Source of the DNA: Caldifarciminota bacterium
GTDB taxonomy: Bacteria > Hydrothermota > UBA3072 > B12-G15
Direction of reading: 5' to 3'
DNA length: 21,319 nucleotides
Assembly (NCBI GenBank): GCA_021163525.1
Contig: JAGGTX010000177.1
Coordinates: 1-21,319 of the forward strand
The notes beneath the pieces were generated by a model. That model saw only the letters and a list, made by a program, of their open reading frames with translations. It searched no databases and had not been told where the DNA came from. Positions 7,366-14,922 of this stretch are shown one piece after another (within the stretch, counting starts at the first letter, position 1; every line of letters starts with the position of its first letter). The translations under genes were made by a program, and so were the position numbers.

Positions 7366-9041
7366 TGGACATAAATTCCATTGATTGGGAAGAGATAATC
7401 AAGATGGTTAACTCAAAGGGTGAAATATCCTTTGAGCGGCTGAGGGATTATCTGGGTGGGGACGAGATTCTTATTGAAGAGGTTGTTGAAAAACTCCAGA
7501 AGGGTGGTGTTAATGTTGTTACAGAGGAATCCCTTGAAATCAGGAAACGGCTTGAGGAAAGCCAGAAAAAGGCATTGAGAAAGACAGATGATGCAGTGAA
7601 ACTTTACCTGAGAGAGATGGGAAGGATTCAACTTCTTACAAAAGAGGAGGAACGGAGGCTTGCAAAACAGATGGATGATGGCAGGAGAAAGATTTGTGAA
7701 TATCTTTTCACATCACTTTTTGCAATAAGGAAGTTCCTTGATTTTGACCAGAAGATAAGGGAAAGGAGTCTTCCTGTTGAGGAATTTATACATGTCTCTT
7801 CCCGGAAGCCAAGGAATAAAAGAAACAACAGCAATGAGAGGCGTTCATTACTTATTGCATTCAACAATGTGAGGATGTGGACCGTGAAACTTGAGGAATT
7901 AAAAAGGGAGAACAGGCGGAAATACGGTAAGGACCCGGTGGTGAGAAAAAAGATTGAAGAACTTGAGAAAAAAATAACCAGAAAACTCTCTGGCTTAAGG
8001 ATTCAGGCACCATATCTGAAGAAAATGAGGGATGTTGAAAAAGAGGTATTCAACCTTATGGAAGCCGAAATGGAAGCCATAAGAAAGATTGAAGAAAAGA
8101 CAGGGGTGAATCACAGAAGGATACTGTACCATGCATCAAGGAAGACACCTGAAAAGATAGGTATGACAAAAGAAGAGATAGTGGGGTATAGCACCAGTAT
8201 AGGTGAGCACCTGAAAAGGCTTAGAAGTATTGAAAAACAGTTACTTGACCCATACGAAGTGGTGAAAAAGAGGAACGAGGAGATTGAGAAATGGGAGGCT
8301 TATGTTAATCAGGCAAAACATCAAATGGTAAGGGCTAATGTGCGTCTTGTTATCAGTATAGCAAAGAGATATATTGGCAGAGGGATTGAGTTTATGGATA
8401 TAATCCAGGAGGGAAACAGCGGTTTGATGAAGGCTGTGGATAAATTTGATTATAAGAAGGGGTATAAGTTTTCAACCTATGCAACATGGTGGATTAAACA
8501 GGCAATAACAAGGGCAATCGCAGACCAGGGAAGAACAATAAGGGTGCCTGTTCATATGATAGAGATAATCCATAAGGTTTCAAAGGCGGCAAGGATGATA
8601 GTGCAGGAGACAGGTAGGGAACCAACAATTGAGGAGATTGCTGAAAGGATTGATATGCCCGTTGAAAAGATTGCAGGCCTCTATCACATTTCACAGGATG
8701 CGGTTTCACTTGATACTCCAATTGAGGACGACGGTGACACATTCTTTGGTGATTTTATTGAGGATATGAAGGCTGCCACACCACATAAACTCACTTCAAG
8801 AACCCTTCTCAAGGAAAAACTGGAAAGGGCAATGGCTGTTCTTAGCCCCCGGGAGAAGAAGGTGATTGAACTCAGGTTTGGACTGATTGACGGCAATCCG
8901 AGAACCCTTGAGGATGTTGGGATGATGTTCAATGTTACAAGGGAGAGAATAAGACAGATAGAGGCGAAGGCACTGAAAAAACTCAGGCATCCAATTCGGG
9001 CAAATCTTTTAAAGGGTTTCCTTGATATGGGAGACTACTGA
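7365..9041 (+). CDS. rpoD: Housekeeping RNA polymerase sigma factor RpoD (sigma-70)
   Basis: The 558-residue group 1 sigma factor has all regions in order: a short region 1.1 (about 5-55), region 1.2 [22 protein letters not shown] (76-97), a long non-conserved insert (about 110-315), regions 2.1-2.4 around [16 protein letters not shown] and [19 protein letters not shown] (321-390), region 3, and region 4.2 ending [20 protein letters not shown] (524-543). The canonical 2.4 and 4.2 sequences predict TATAAT/TTGACA recognition, matching the promoters seen across the window. I choose the ATG at 7365 (TGATG overlap with dnaG, AGGGAGGGG upstream) over the GTG at 7362. It converges on the transporter gene with a 7-base gap and no visible terminator. 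Confidence 0.97.
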   Translation: MDINSIDWEEIIKMVNSKGEISFERLRDYLGGDEILIEEVVEKLQKGGVNVVTEESLEIRKRLEESQKKALRKTDDAVKLYLREMGRIQLLTKEEERRLAKQMDDGRRKICEYLFTSLFAIRKFLDFDQKIRERSLPVEEFIHVSSRKPRNKRNNSNERRSLLIAFNNVRMWTVKLEELKRENRRKYGKDPVVRKKIEELEKKITRKLSGLRIQAPYLKKMRDVEKEVFNLMEAEMEAIRKIEEKTGVNHRRILYHASRKTPEKIGMTKEEIVGYSTSIGEHLKRLRSIEKQLLDPYEVVKKRNEEIEKWEAYVNQAKHQMVRANVRLVISIAKRYIGRGIEFMDIIQEGNSGLMKAVDKFDYKKGYKFSTYATWWIKQAITRAIADQGRTIRVPVHMIEIIHKVSKAARMIVQETGREPTIEEIAERIDMPVEKIAGLYHISQDAVSLDTPIEDDGDTFFGDFIEDMKAATPHKLTSRTLLKEKLERAMAVLSPREKKVIELRFGLIDGNPRTLEDVGMMFNVTRERIRQIEAKALKKLRHPIRANLLKGFLDMGDY

Positions 9042-9048
9042 GGAAACT

Positions 9049-9915
9049 TTAATTCTTCTCGATCCGTGTGATGATAATACCAAGAACTGTGATGGTGAGA
9101 CCAAGAACGCTCCAGGGGGATATTTTTTCCTTCAGGATTAATGAGATAATCAACAGGGATAGAAAGGGTGTAAGATAGATAAGATTGCTTACAGCAGCAA
9201 TCCTGTTTGAAAGGTTTAGTGCCTTAAGCCAGATTATGAATGTTATTCCCATTTCAAAAAGACCAACATACATAGAAGAGAGATAGCCCTTTATTCCAGT
9301 TGCAGGAACTTGTCTTTTTAAAAAAACCAGTATGAAGATAAAAACAGTTCCCCACAGAAAGTTGAAAAAAATTCCAGGGATTTCGGGTATGTCCCTCTTC
9401 AGATTCAGTATCCAGTATATTCCCCATATGACAGCACTTAATAGGGCCAGAATAATGCCCGGAACTGATACTGTTCCAGACACATTCCCTGGTCTTCCCA
9501 TTGTTGCAATTATGCCTGCTCCACAGAATCCAAGTAAAAGACCAACAATCTCAAACACGGTTGGCTTCTGCTTCAATATAAGGGATGAAAAAAGAACAAT
9601 GAATAATGGCCATGTATAATTGAGTGTCATAGCAGTCTGCGCTGGAAGGAGTGAATATGACCTGAATAGAACAAGATAGTATAGAAATGGGTTGAGAAAA
9701 CCCAGGAGGGATGAGACCAGAATGTCCCTGAGTTCTGGTTTATATCTTGTGAACAAGAAAGCAATAAAGAGGAAGAGTGTTGCCACAGAAGAGGCAATGA
9801 ACAGAAGTTGAATATAGTTTACGGATTTCAGTGCAATCTTGAATGCAGTGGCAACTGTTGACCATAGGAATACAGCAGTAAAAGCATATACAACTGACTT
9901 TTTCCCTCTTTCCAT
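9049..9915 (-). CDS. EamA/DMT-superfamily transporter
   Basis: The 288-residue membrane protein has about ten spans arranged as two EamA repeats (about 5-135 and 148-285). Typical features are YAFTAVFLWSTVATAFKIAL at the start of repeat one, LNYTWPLFIVLFSSLILKQKP before its last helix, the matching ISLILKEKISPWSVLGLTITVLGIII at the end, and the basic C-terminus. Such proteins move amino acids, purines or other small metabolites across the inner membrane; the substrate cannot be read from sequence. It lies 32 bases downstream of the chemoreceptor gene on the same strand and probably ends that operon. Only a weak GAG lies ahead of the ATG. Confidence 0.88.
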   Translation of the reverse strand: MERGKKSVVYAFTAVFLWSTVATAFKIALKSVNYIQLLFIASSVATLFLFIAFLFTRYKPELRDILVSSLLGFLNPFLYYLVLFRSYSLLPAQTAMTLNYTWPLFIVLFSSLILKQKPTVFEIVGLLLGFCGAGIIATMGRPGNVSGTVSVPGIILALLSAVIWGIYWILNLKRDIPEIPGIFFNFLWGTVFIFILVFLKRQVPATGIKGYLSSMYVGLFEMGITFIIWLKALNLSNRIAAVSNLIYLTPFLSLLIISLILKEKISPWSVLGLTITVLGIIITRIEKN

Positions 9916-9947
9916 TCACTCAGTTTATCAAAAAAGAGAAAAAATAC

Positions 9948-11672
9948 CTATCCTGTTTTGAAACCCGTGATAAGGTTGTTCAGTTTTTCTGAAAGTATCA
10001 CAATCTCCTGGGATACACCGGTCAATTCCTCAATGGAAGCAACCAGTTGCTCAACTGCAGCAGAGACCTCTTCAGCAGAGGCAGCATTCTCCTCAGATAT
10101 TGCAGCAATATTCTCAATGGATTCAGTGATTGCATTCACCTCTTCCTCACCACGCTTGTTTACCTGTGCAATCTTCACAACCCTCTGGGTTATCTCCTTC
10201 ACCTCCTCAACAATCTTCCTTAGATAATCTGCCCCTTCAAATATGATCTGTTTACCCTCATTGATAGCATCTATTGATTTTGAAGTCTTTTCTACCATTG
10301 AGTTTATTACACCCGTGATCTCCTCCACGAGGTCGGAGATCTCCTGGGTGAAGGTCTGGGAACGCTGGGCAAGTTTTCTAACTTCATCAGCAACAACGGC
10401 AAATCCTTTTCCGTATTCCCCTGCCCTTGCAGCTTCAATTGTAGCATTAAGGGCAAGTATGTTTGTTCTCCTTGAAATAGATTCAACAGTATCCGTGATT
10501 TCGTTAATTTTTCTTGTTTTCTCCTCCACCAGATTGACAACCCCCGTCAACTCATTCACCATATGGGTGATATTCTCCATTCTTGCATGGGTTTCATTGG
10601 CAGCCTTTTCAGCATCAATCGCCAGAGTGTGTATGCTTCTTGAAACCTCTTCAGCTTCAAGGGCAGAAGACACAGAATTTCTTACAACATCAAGTGCCTT
10701 CCTTGCCATATCCACAGCCTTCTGAACTTCAGATGCCTGTCTCTCTGATGATTGGGATATACTCTGTATCGTTGACGAGATTTCCTCGCTTGAGGCTGTC
10801 ATCTGTTCTGCTGATGATGCAAGTTCCTCTCCCTGTGATGCAAGTTTTTCAGCGCTTTCCTTTGTATCCTTTATTGTGGTTTCAAGGAAGGCAATGAATG
10901 TATTTAAGTGGCCTGCAAGTTCCTGAAATTCCTTATAATTGCCGAGCTGGATCCTCTGTGTCAGGTCGCCTTTACCCTCTGAAATCTCCTTCATTCTAAG
11001 CAGGACTGTTTGGAATGGCTTAAAAACCTTTCTGATGCCAAAAAGGATTATAGTTATCACTATAATTGTTAAAACCAGGAATATAATAAAAAGGGTTTTT
11101 GCAAGGGAATTTAGTGACTTACGTAATGAACCAGTTGAAAGATAAAGTTGTAGATAACCAATTACCTGCTGTGTTGATGTTCCTCCAAATCCTCCGGAAG
11201 AATAAATAGGCCCTGTGATGCAGATGAATCCCTGGGAATACCTCTTTTCTACCACAAAGTTCTCCTTCAAACTCTCAACACCAGGGAATGGTATGGATGA
11301 ATTTCCTACCCTTATAATAGGTTTGCCTTCAAGTGTATACACACTGATACCCAGAATTTCCTTGTTTTCCATTATCCTTTTTACAGGTTCTAAAAGCATG
11401 GTGGAATCGTTTCCAAAGACCCCAAGTTCCAGCGAAGGGCCTGAAAGTGTAACAATATACTTTCCCTTTTCCTCAAGGTTTTTTCTCAGTTCCAGCATAA
11501 CAATATAATAGGTGGAAAGCTCAATCAGAACGAAGATGAGAATGACGAGGAAAAGGAACATGCCTGTAAGCATATTCTGGACAGACCTTCTCCTCATCAT
11601 AAAATAAACGAGTACCGTTGTTACAAGAAAGATTGAAATGAAAATTGCAGTTACCATTAGGAATTCATTCAT
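9948..11672 (-). CDS. Methyl-accepting chemotaxis protein (transmembrane chemoreceptor)
   Basis: The 574-residue receptor has two N-terminal hydrophobic helices (about 4-24 and 36-58). An extracytoplasmic sensor of about 130 residues follows, whose [20 protein letters not shown] and LEGKPII segments resemble CHASE8-like sensor folds. A further span lies at 192-213, then a HAMP domain (about 213-265) and a long coiled-coil signalling domain. The CheA/CheW-binding tip at 398-437 contains [17 protein letters not shown] and [16 protein letters not shown]. There is no CheR-docking pentapeptide at the C-terminus. Its ATG overlaps the stop of the binding-protein gene (ATGA) and has AAGGAG upstream, so the two are coupled. 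No other che gene is nearby. The extra N-terminal span is unusual for a classical receptor. Confidence 0.95.
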   Translation of the reverse strand: MNEFLMVTAIFISIFLVTTVLVYFMMRRRSVQNMLTGMFLFLVILIFVLIELSTYYIVMLELRKNLEEKGKYIVTLSGPSLELGVFGNDSTMLLEPVKRIMENKEILGISVYTLEGKPIIRVGNSSIPFPGVESLKENFVVEKRYSQGFICITGPIYSSGGFGGTSTQQVIGYLQLYLSTGSLRKSLNSLAKTLFIIFLVLTIIVITIILFGIRKVFKPFQTVLLRMKEISEGKGDLTQRIQLGNYKEFQELAGHLNTFIAFLETTIKDTKESAEKLASQGEELASSAEQMTASSEEISSTIQSISQSSERQASEVQKAVDMARKALDVVRNSVSSALEAEEVSRSIHTLAIDAEKAANETHARMENITHMVNELTGVVNLVEEKTRKINEITDTVESISRRTNILALNATIEAARAGEYGKGFAVVADEVRKLAQRSQTFTQEISDLVEEITGVINSMVEKTSKSIDAINEGKQIIFEGADYLRKIVEEVKEITQRVVKIAQVNKRGEEEVNAITESIENIAAISEENAASAEEVSAAVEQLVASIEELTGVSQEIVILSEKLNNLITGFKTG

Positions 11673-12541
11673 TTTATCACACTCCTTGCTTTTTTTATTA
11701 CGAGAGGGGATATGTTTAAATTGAGTTTTTTTGCCACCTTCAGATTGATTACATAGGAAGGCATAGGATGGAGCACAGGAAGGCTTTCGGGTGGAATACC
11801 ATTAACAATGTTTTTTACATATTCAGCTCCCTTTCTTCCAATGAAATTCAGGTCAGGTGTTATTGCAAAGAGTGCTCCTGCCTTAACATAGTTCTCATCA
11901 AGCCCCATTATAGGAATCATTTTTTTTCGGGAACCAATGAGCAGAAACTTGAAGGTGGCATTCTCCCTGTTCAGTTCATCCGGAACCATCCAGAAGAGGT
12001 CAACATCGGTCATAAACCTGAGTGCTGTATTCACTCCACCTGGATTCTGTGCCATAACTTTCTCTACCTTTATTCCTTTCTTCTCCAGAATGGATGAGTA
12101 TACCTTGACATACTTGACCGGAGTTTTGAAGATGAGCCCGACTTTTTTTACGTTAGGCAGGATTTGCTGGACAGTCTTTACAACCTCTTCGGGTGTGGGA
12201 TCCAGGGTGATACCAGTGATGTTCTTTTTTCCTTCAGCAGGTTTTGTCTCGCTACAACCAAGGAACACAACAGGTGTATCTGTTAAATAAACAACCGCAG
12301 CCTTCAAAAGCTCATCCCCAGTGACAACAACAATTTTGTATTCCCTTGTTTTAAGCCTCTCCATTACACCTGAAATTTTGGATTTGTCCCCATAAACATT
12401 AAAATTATCCATTTCAAATGAAAAATTTGATTCAAAGGCCTCCTGGATTTCCCTATAAATGCCTTTGTCATCCCATTGAACAAATGCAATTTGCGCTGAT
12501 AAAGCTGCTGATAACAAGATAAGTAGTATACCTTTTCTCAT
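11669..12541 (-). CDS. Periplasmic substrate-binding protein, TrpX/ABC_sub_bind family (COG2984)
   Basis: The 290-residue protein has a signal peptide ([16 protein letters not shown], predicted cut before Gln17) and no lipobox cysteine. The mature part shows the two-lobed periplasmic-binding-protein pattern of this family: [21 protein letters not shown], the [25 protein letters not shown] hinge region, [10 protein letters not shown], and [34 protein letters not shown] near the end. Relatives bind amino acids, purine-like or other small ligands. No permease or ATPase is adjacent; the next gene is a chemoreceptor overlapping it by four bases, so a sensory role is plausible. The frame opens at a TTG at 12559, but the ATG at 12541 coincides with the predicted transcription start and begins the signal peptide. 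Confidence 0.88.
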   Translation of the reverse strand: MRKGILLILLSAALSAQIAFVQWDDKGIYREIQEAFESNFSFEMDNFNVYGDKSKISGVMERLKTREYKIVVVTGDELLKAAVVYLTDTPVVFLGCSETKPAEGKKNITGITLDPTPEEVVKTVQQILPNVKKVGLIFKTPVKYVKVYSSILEKKGIKVEKVMAQNPGGVNTALRFMTDVDLFWMVPDELNRENATFKFLLIGSRKKMIPIMGLDENYVKAGALFAITPDLNFIGRKGAEYVKNIVNGIPPESLPVLHPMPSYVINLKVAKKLNLNISPLVIKKARSVIK

Positions 12542-12547
12542 GTAAAA

Positions 12548-12576
12548 AAGATAACCCAAAACAATTCAATTGTCAA
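12548..12576 (-). promoter_or_regulatory. Promoter of the binding protein-chemoreceptor operon, predicted leaderless
   Basis: On the minus strand a perfect TTGACA (12576-12571) is followed after 17 bases by TATCTT (12553-12548, 4 of 6). The implied +1 is 12541, the A of the start codon, and no Shine-Dalgarno is present. The -35 box is part of the word TTGTCAAGTT (plus strand 12570-12579), which recurs downstream of the transposase. Confidence 0.65.
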
Positions 12577-12587
12577 GTTATAATTAA

Positions 12588-12600
12588 ATAAAAAGGTTTG
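12588..12600 (+). repeat. Left 13-bp inverted repeat of the insertion sequence
   Basis: ATAAAAAGGTTTG, exact inverse complement of 13884-13896. The bases flanking it on both sides do not continue the match, so the repeat is exactly 13 bp. Low complexity (five A in a row) means chance is not excluded. Confidence 0.6.
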
Positions 12601-12627
12601 ATTTTAGGGAATATTGTTCATTATAAA
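12598..12627 (+). promoter_or_regulatory. Likely transposase promoter
   Basis: TTGATT (12598-12603) and TATAAA (12622-12627) are separated by 18 bases. The predicted start near 12634 leaves a short leader containing GGAAGGAGG ahead of the transposase ATG at 12650. The -35 overlaps the inner end of the left inverted repeat. Confidence 0.45.
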
Positions 12628-12649
12628 GGAAAAAAGGAAGGAGGTATGT

Positions 12650-13687
12650 ATGTTTTATGTAGGGGTTGATTTACACAAGAGTTTTACCCAGGTATATGGT
12701 TTCAATGATGCTACGGGAGAGGTGGTAGAAAGGCGGGTAAGCAATGATAAAGGTAGTATAAGAGAGGTTATGTCTCAATTTGGTGAGAATGCGAAGGTTG
12801 TTCTTGAGGCCACAAGGAACTGGTATTGGTTTGTGGATTTACTTCAAGAGGTGGGAATAGATGTGGTTTTATCCAATCCTTTGCAGACCAAGGCAATTGC
12901 ATATGCGAAAGTAAAGACAGACAAAGTTGATGCCAGGATGCTTTCCCATCTATTGAGGGCAGACCTTATTCCTTTTGCATGGATTCCATCCATGGAGGAG
13001 AGAGGGATTCGTGAGATGTTGAGGACAAGGTTAACTCTGGTAAGGATTCGTGCACGGTTTAAGAATCTTGTCCGCAGCATACTTGCGAAATTGAATATAG
13101 TCCTTTCCCACGGAGATATATGGAGAGGCAAAGGGAGGAAAGAATTAGAACAATTAAATCTTCCCTCTCCTTACAACGAGATATTACCGCATTATTTATC
13201 TATCATAGATAATCTGGATAAATACATAGAGGAATGGAATAGAAAGATAGAAAGGATAGCAAAGGAGACACCAGAGGCTTTCCTTCTTAAGAGTGTTCCT
13301 GGGATAGGAACTATCTCTGCATTAACAATTCTTTACGAAACAGGACCTATTGATAGGTTTCCATCTGCAAAGAGATATTCCAGTTATGCAGGGCTTGTTC
13401 CGAGGGTGAAAGGGAGTGGTGGAAAGTTCAAGACAGGGCATCTTTCCAGGCAGGCAAATATGTATCTTAAATGGATATATGTAGAGATAGCAACCGGGAT
13501 AGTGAGGATAGGAAAAGGATACTTATATGAATATTATAAAAAGCAGATGTATAAAAAAGGTAAAAATGTAGCAAAGATAGCACTTGCAAGGAAAATCTCC
13601 AGAATGGTATATCATCTATTAAAACAACATATAACCTATGATACATTTGTAGAGAGAAATGTAAATAAAATGAGGAGGACTGGGTGA
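12650..13687 (+). CDS. IS110-family transposase (DEDD/RuvC-like plus Transposase_20 domain)
   Basis: The 345-residue recombinase has an N-terminal RuvC-like domain with acidic residues Asp7 (VGVDLHKS), Glu53 (VVLEATRN), and Asp91 and Asp94 (KTDKVDARML). A coiled linker follows, then a C-terminal Transposase_20 domain with the helix-hairpin-helix SVPGIGTISALTIL (215-228) and the SYAGLVPRVKGSGGKFKTGH stretch holding the probable nucleophile, Ser256. Enzymes of this family insert DNA through a structured guide RNA made from the element's own non-coding arm. The ATG at 12650 is preceded by GGAGG at good spacing; the frame also opens at an ATT at 12614, which lacks support. No frameshift or internal stop is present, so it may be active. 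Confidence 0.95.
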   Translation: MFYVGVDLHKSFTQVYGFNDATGEVVERRVSNDKGSIREVMSQFGENAKVVLEATRNWYWFVDLLQEVGIDVVLSNPLQTKAIAYAKVKTDKVDARMLSHLLRADLIPFAWIPSMEERGIREMLRTRLTLVRIRARFKNLVRSILAKLNIVLSHGDIWRGKGRKELEQLNLPSPYNEILPHYLSIIDNLDKYIEEWNRKIERIAKETPEAFLLKSVPGIGTISALTILYETGPIDRFPSAKRYSSYAGLVPRVKGSGGKFKTGHLSRQANMYLKWIYVEIATGIVRIGKGYLYEYYKKQMYKKGKNVAKIALARKISRMVYHLLKQHITYDTFVERNVNKMRRTG

Positions 13688-13817
13688 GCTCCATTTTCTG
13701 CTTGGCTTTTTATAGCCCTTGTCAAGTTTGGGCAACCCAGTCCCCGAACATATACCTTGCGCCTCTCACAGATGCGCGCATAGAAGGTAGGGTTAAACTC
13801 CTCAGGTGCAGGTTCGG
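13677..13817 (+). ncRNA. Candidate guide (bridge/seek) RNA of the insertion sequence
   Basis: Three inverted repeats lie end to end or nested in the right arm: GGACTGGGT/ACCCAGTCC (13677-13685 with 13735-13743), which spans the transposase stop codon; CCGAAC/GTTCGG (13744-13749 with 13812-13817); and, nested inside it, TACCTT/AAGGTA (13753-13758 with 13784-13789) with an inner GCGC/GCGC. Small inner stems such as GGCT/AGCC (13704-13717) also occur. The segment is clearly more GC-rich than its surroundings. Position and structure fit the guide RNA that IS1111-type elements encode downstream of the transposase. I cannot assign the target and donor loops. Confidence 0.5.
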
Positions 13818-13883
13818 TTTATCCTCACTTATAATATATATAAAAGGAGAAAAAAATGTAAAGTTTTTCATCTACCCACTTGA

Positions 13884-13896
13884 CAAACCTTTTTAT
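13884..13896 (-). repeat. Right 13-bp inverted repeat of the insertion sequence
   Basis: CAAACCTTTTTAT, inverse complement of 12588-12600. It is overlapped by a TTGACA (13880-13885) that has no -10 partner in place. Confidence 0.6.
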
Positions 13897-13921
13897 AGAA
13901 GCAGAAAATTTCAGAAATCAT

Positions 13922-13950
13922 TTGACAATCACAGAAAAAATCAGTATATT
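13922..13950 (+). promoter_or_regulatory. Promoter of the lipoprotein operon, predicted leaderless
   Basis: A perfect TTGACA (13922-13927), 17 bases and TATATT (13945-13950, 5 of 6) put +1 at 13957, one base before the ATG at 13958. No Shine-Dalgarno. It lies 25 bases outside the right inverted repeat, so the insertion spared it. Confidence 0.72.
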
Positions 13951-13957
13951 TAAATTA

Positions 13958-14899
13958 ATGAAAAGGTTACTCATCCTGCTTTATGTGTATCTCCTTTTTG
14001 TGAGTTGCACAGGGGATGCACCCCGTGATAATCCTTATGACCTGTTAAATCCTGAAGCAGGTGGATATATAACGGGACGTGTTTCATGTTTTTCAGGTAA
14101 AGGACTTGAGAATGTATATGTTGTTATAGATAGCACTTTTACTGTTCTCACAAATGGAGACGGTTATTACTTCTATGGCCCATTGCGCCCTGATTCAGTT
14201 TTTGTGGAGGTTTTAAAATCTGGATATGTGTCCATGAACAGTTGGACAGTGGTAAGACCAGGGCTCGTGGATACCCTGAATTTTATTATGAATGCTATCC
14301 CCCAATTTTTTTACAAAAAGGTTTATTCCCGGTCCTCAAATTGGTACAGTGTTGGGTGGCTGTATGAGGTGATCATAGAGGCTATTGTTGTTGATAGTGA
14401 TTATATTTTTGATGTGGAATCTGTTAGGGTATCTACGGGGGATACCATGATAAAATTAAAGTATTTTGAGCCAGTTGATGATAGTGGTTATGCTGCATTG
14501 TTCAGGGGAAAGATACAGGGTAATGATGTAGTGGATATGAGCGGAGAGAGTTTTCTCTTGAATGCATATGATACAAGGGGTAGCTGGTCCAGCACTGTTT
14601 CAATACTCTATGATTTTATTGATACCTTCACCATACCTACCTTTCCAGTAGAGGGTTCTGAGGTTAATGTTCCTTTCAATTTTGTCTGGAGGAAATACCC
14701 CGGATATTATTATCATCTTCTCGTATGGAGGAGGGAATCAGATATGGATGAACCTGTTATTGATATTGATAGTATACCCACAATGGATACAGTTTATCAT
14801 GTGGGTTCCCTTTCACCAGGTTATTACGAATGGGCAGTCTTTATTGTGGATAATAAATCCAATATGGGAGGTAAGGTATCATACTTCCTGATTCCGTAG
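13958..14899 (+). CDS. Lipoprotein with carboxypeptidase-regulatory-like domain
   Basis: The 313-residue exported protein has a type II signal ending in the lipobox LFVSC (Cys17) followed by Thr, so sorting to the outer membrane or surface is likely. The mature start contains DNPYDLLNP, a stretch common in lipoproteins of FCB-like bacteria. Residues about 34-95 form a carboxypeptidase-regulatory-like beta-sandwich (GYITGRV ... GLENVYVVID ... TNGDGYYFYGPLRPDSVFVEVLKSGY). The rest looks like two more beta-rich modules (about 115-205 and 220-313, with YYHLLVWRRES and YYEWAVFIVDN); no catalytic motif is visible. The frame is open back to 13880, but the promoter occupies that part, so the start is 13958. 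Specific function unknown; it may be a scaffold or adhesin-like surface component. Confidence 0.82.
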   Translation: MKRLLILLYVYLLFVSCTGDAPRDNPYDLLNPEAGGYITGRVSCFSGKGLENVYVVIDSTFTVLTNGDGYYFYGPLRPDSVFVEVLKSGYVSMNSWTVVRPGLVDTLNFIMNAIPQFFYKKVYSRSSNWYSVGWLYEVIIEAIVVDSDYIFDVESVRVSTGDTMIKLKYFEPVDDSGYAALFRGKIQGNDVVDMSGESFLLNAYDTRGSWSSTVSILYDFIDTFTIPTFPVEGSEVNVPFNFVWRKYPGYYYHLLVWRRESDMDEPVIDIDSIPTMDTVYHVGSLSPGYYEWAVFIVDNKSNMGGKVSYFLIP

Positions 14900-14922
14900 A
14901 GAAGGAACTTACAAGGGAGGAC

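Larger units (their letters stand above)
12588..13896 (+). mobile_element. IS110-family (IS1111-like) insertion sequence
   Basis: About 1.3 kb consisting of one transposase gene, a short left non-coding arm (about 60 bases) and a longer right arm (about 210 bases). The bounds are set at a perfect 13-bp inverted repeat, ATAAAAAGGTTTG at 12588-12600 and its complement at 13884-13896. IS110 proper lacks terminal inverted repeats, while the IS1111 subgroup has subterminal ones and keeps its guide RNA in the right arm, which fits this layout. The real termini may lie some bases outside the repeats. No target duplication is evident, as expected for the family. The copy looks intact. Confidence 0.7.

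Noticed and set aside
9041..9049. Shared terminator between rpoD and the transporter gene
   Set aside because: Only seven bases separate the stops and no hairpin is visible across them.
10243..10725. 160-codon plus-strand frame inside the chemoreceptor gene
   Set aside because: Antisense shadow of the coiled-coil signalling domain, low-complexity Ser/Ala/Phe composition.
13880..13957. 26-residue N-terminal extension of the lipoprotein
   Set aside because: It would bury the lipoprotein signal peptide, start at a non-ATG codon in the right inverted repeat, and overlap the promoter at 13922-13950.
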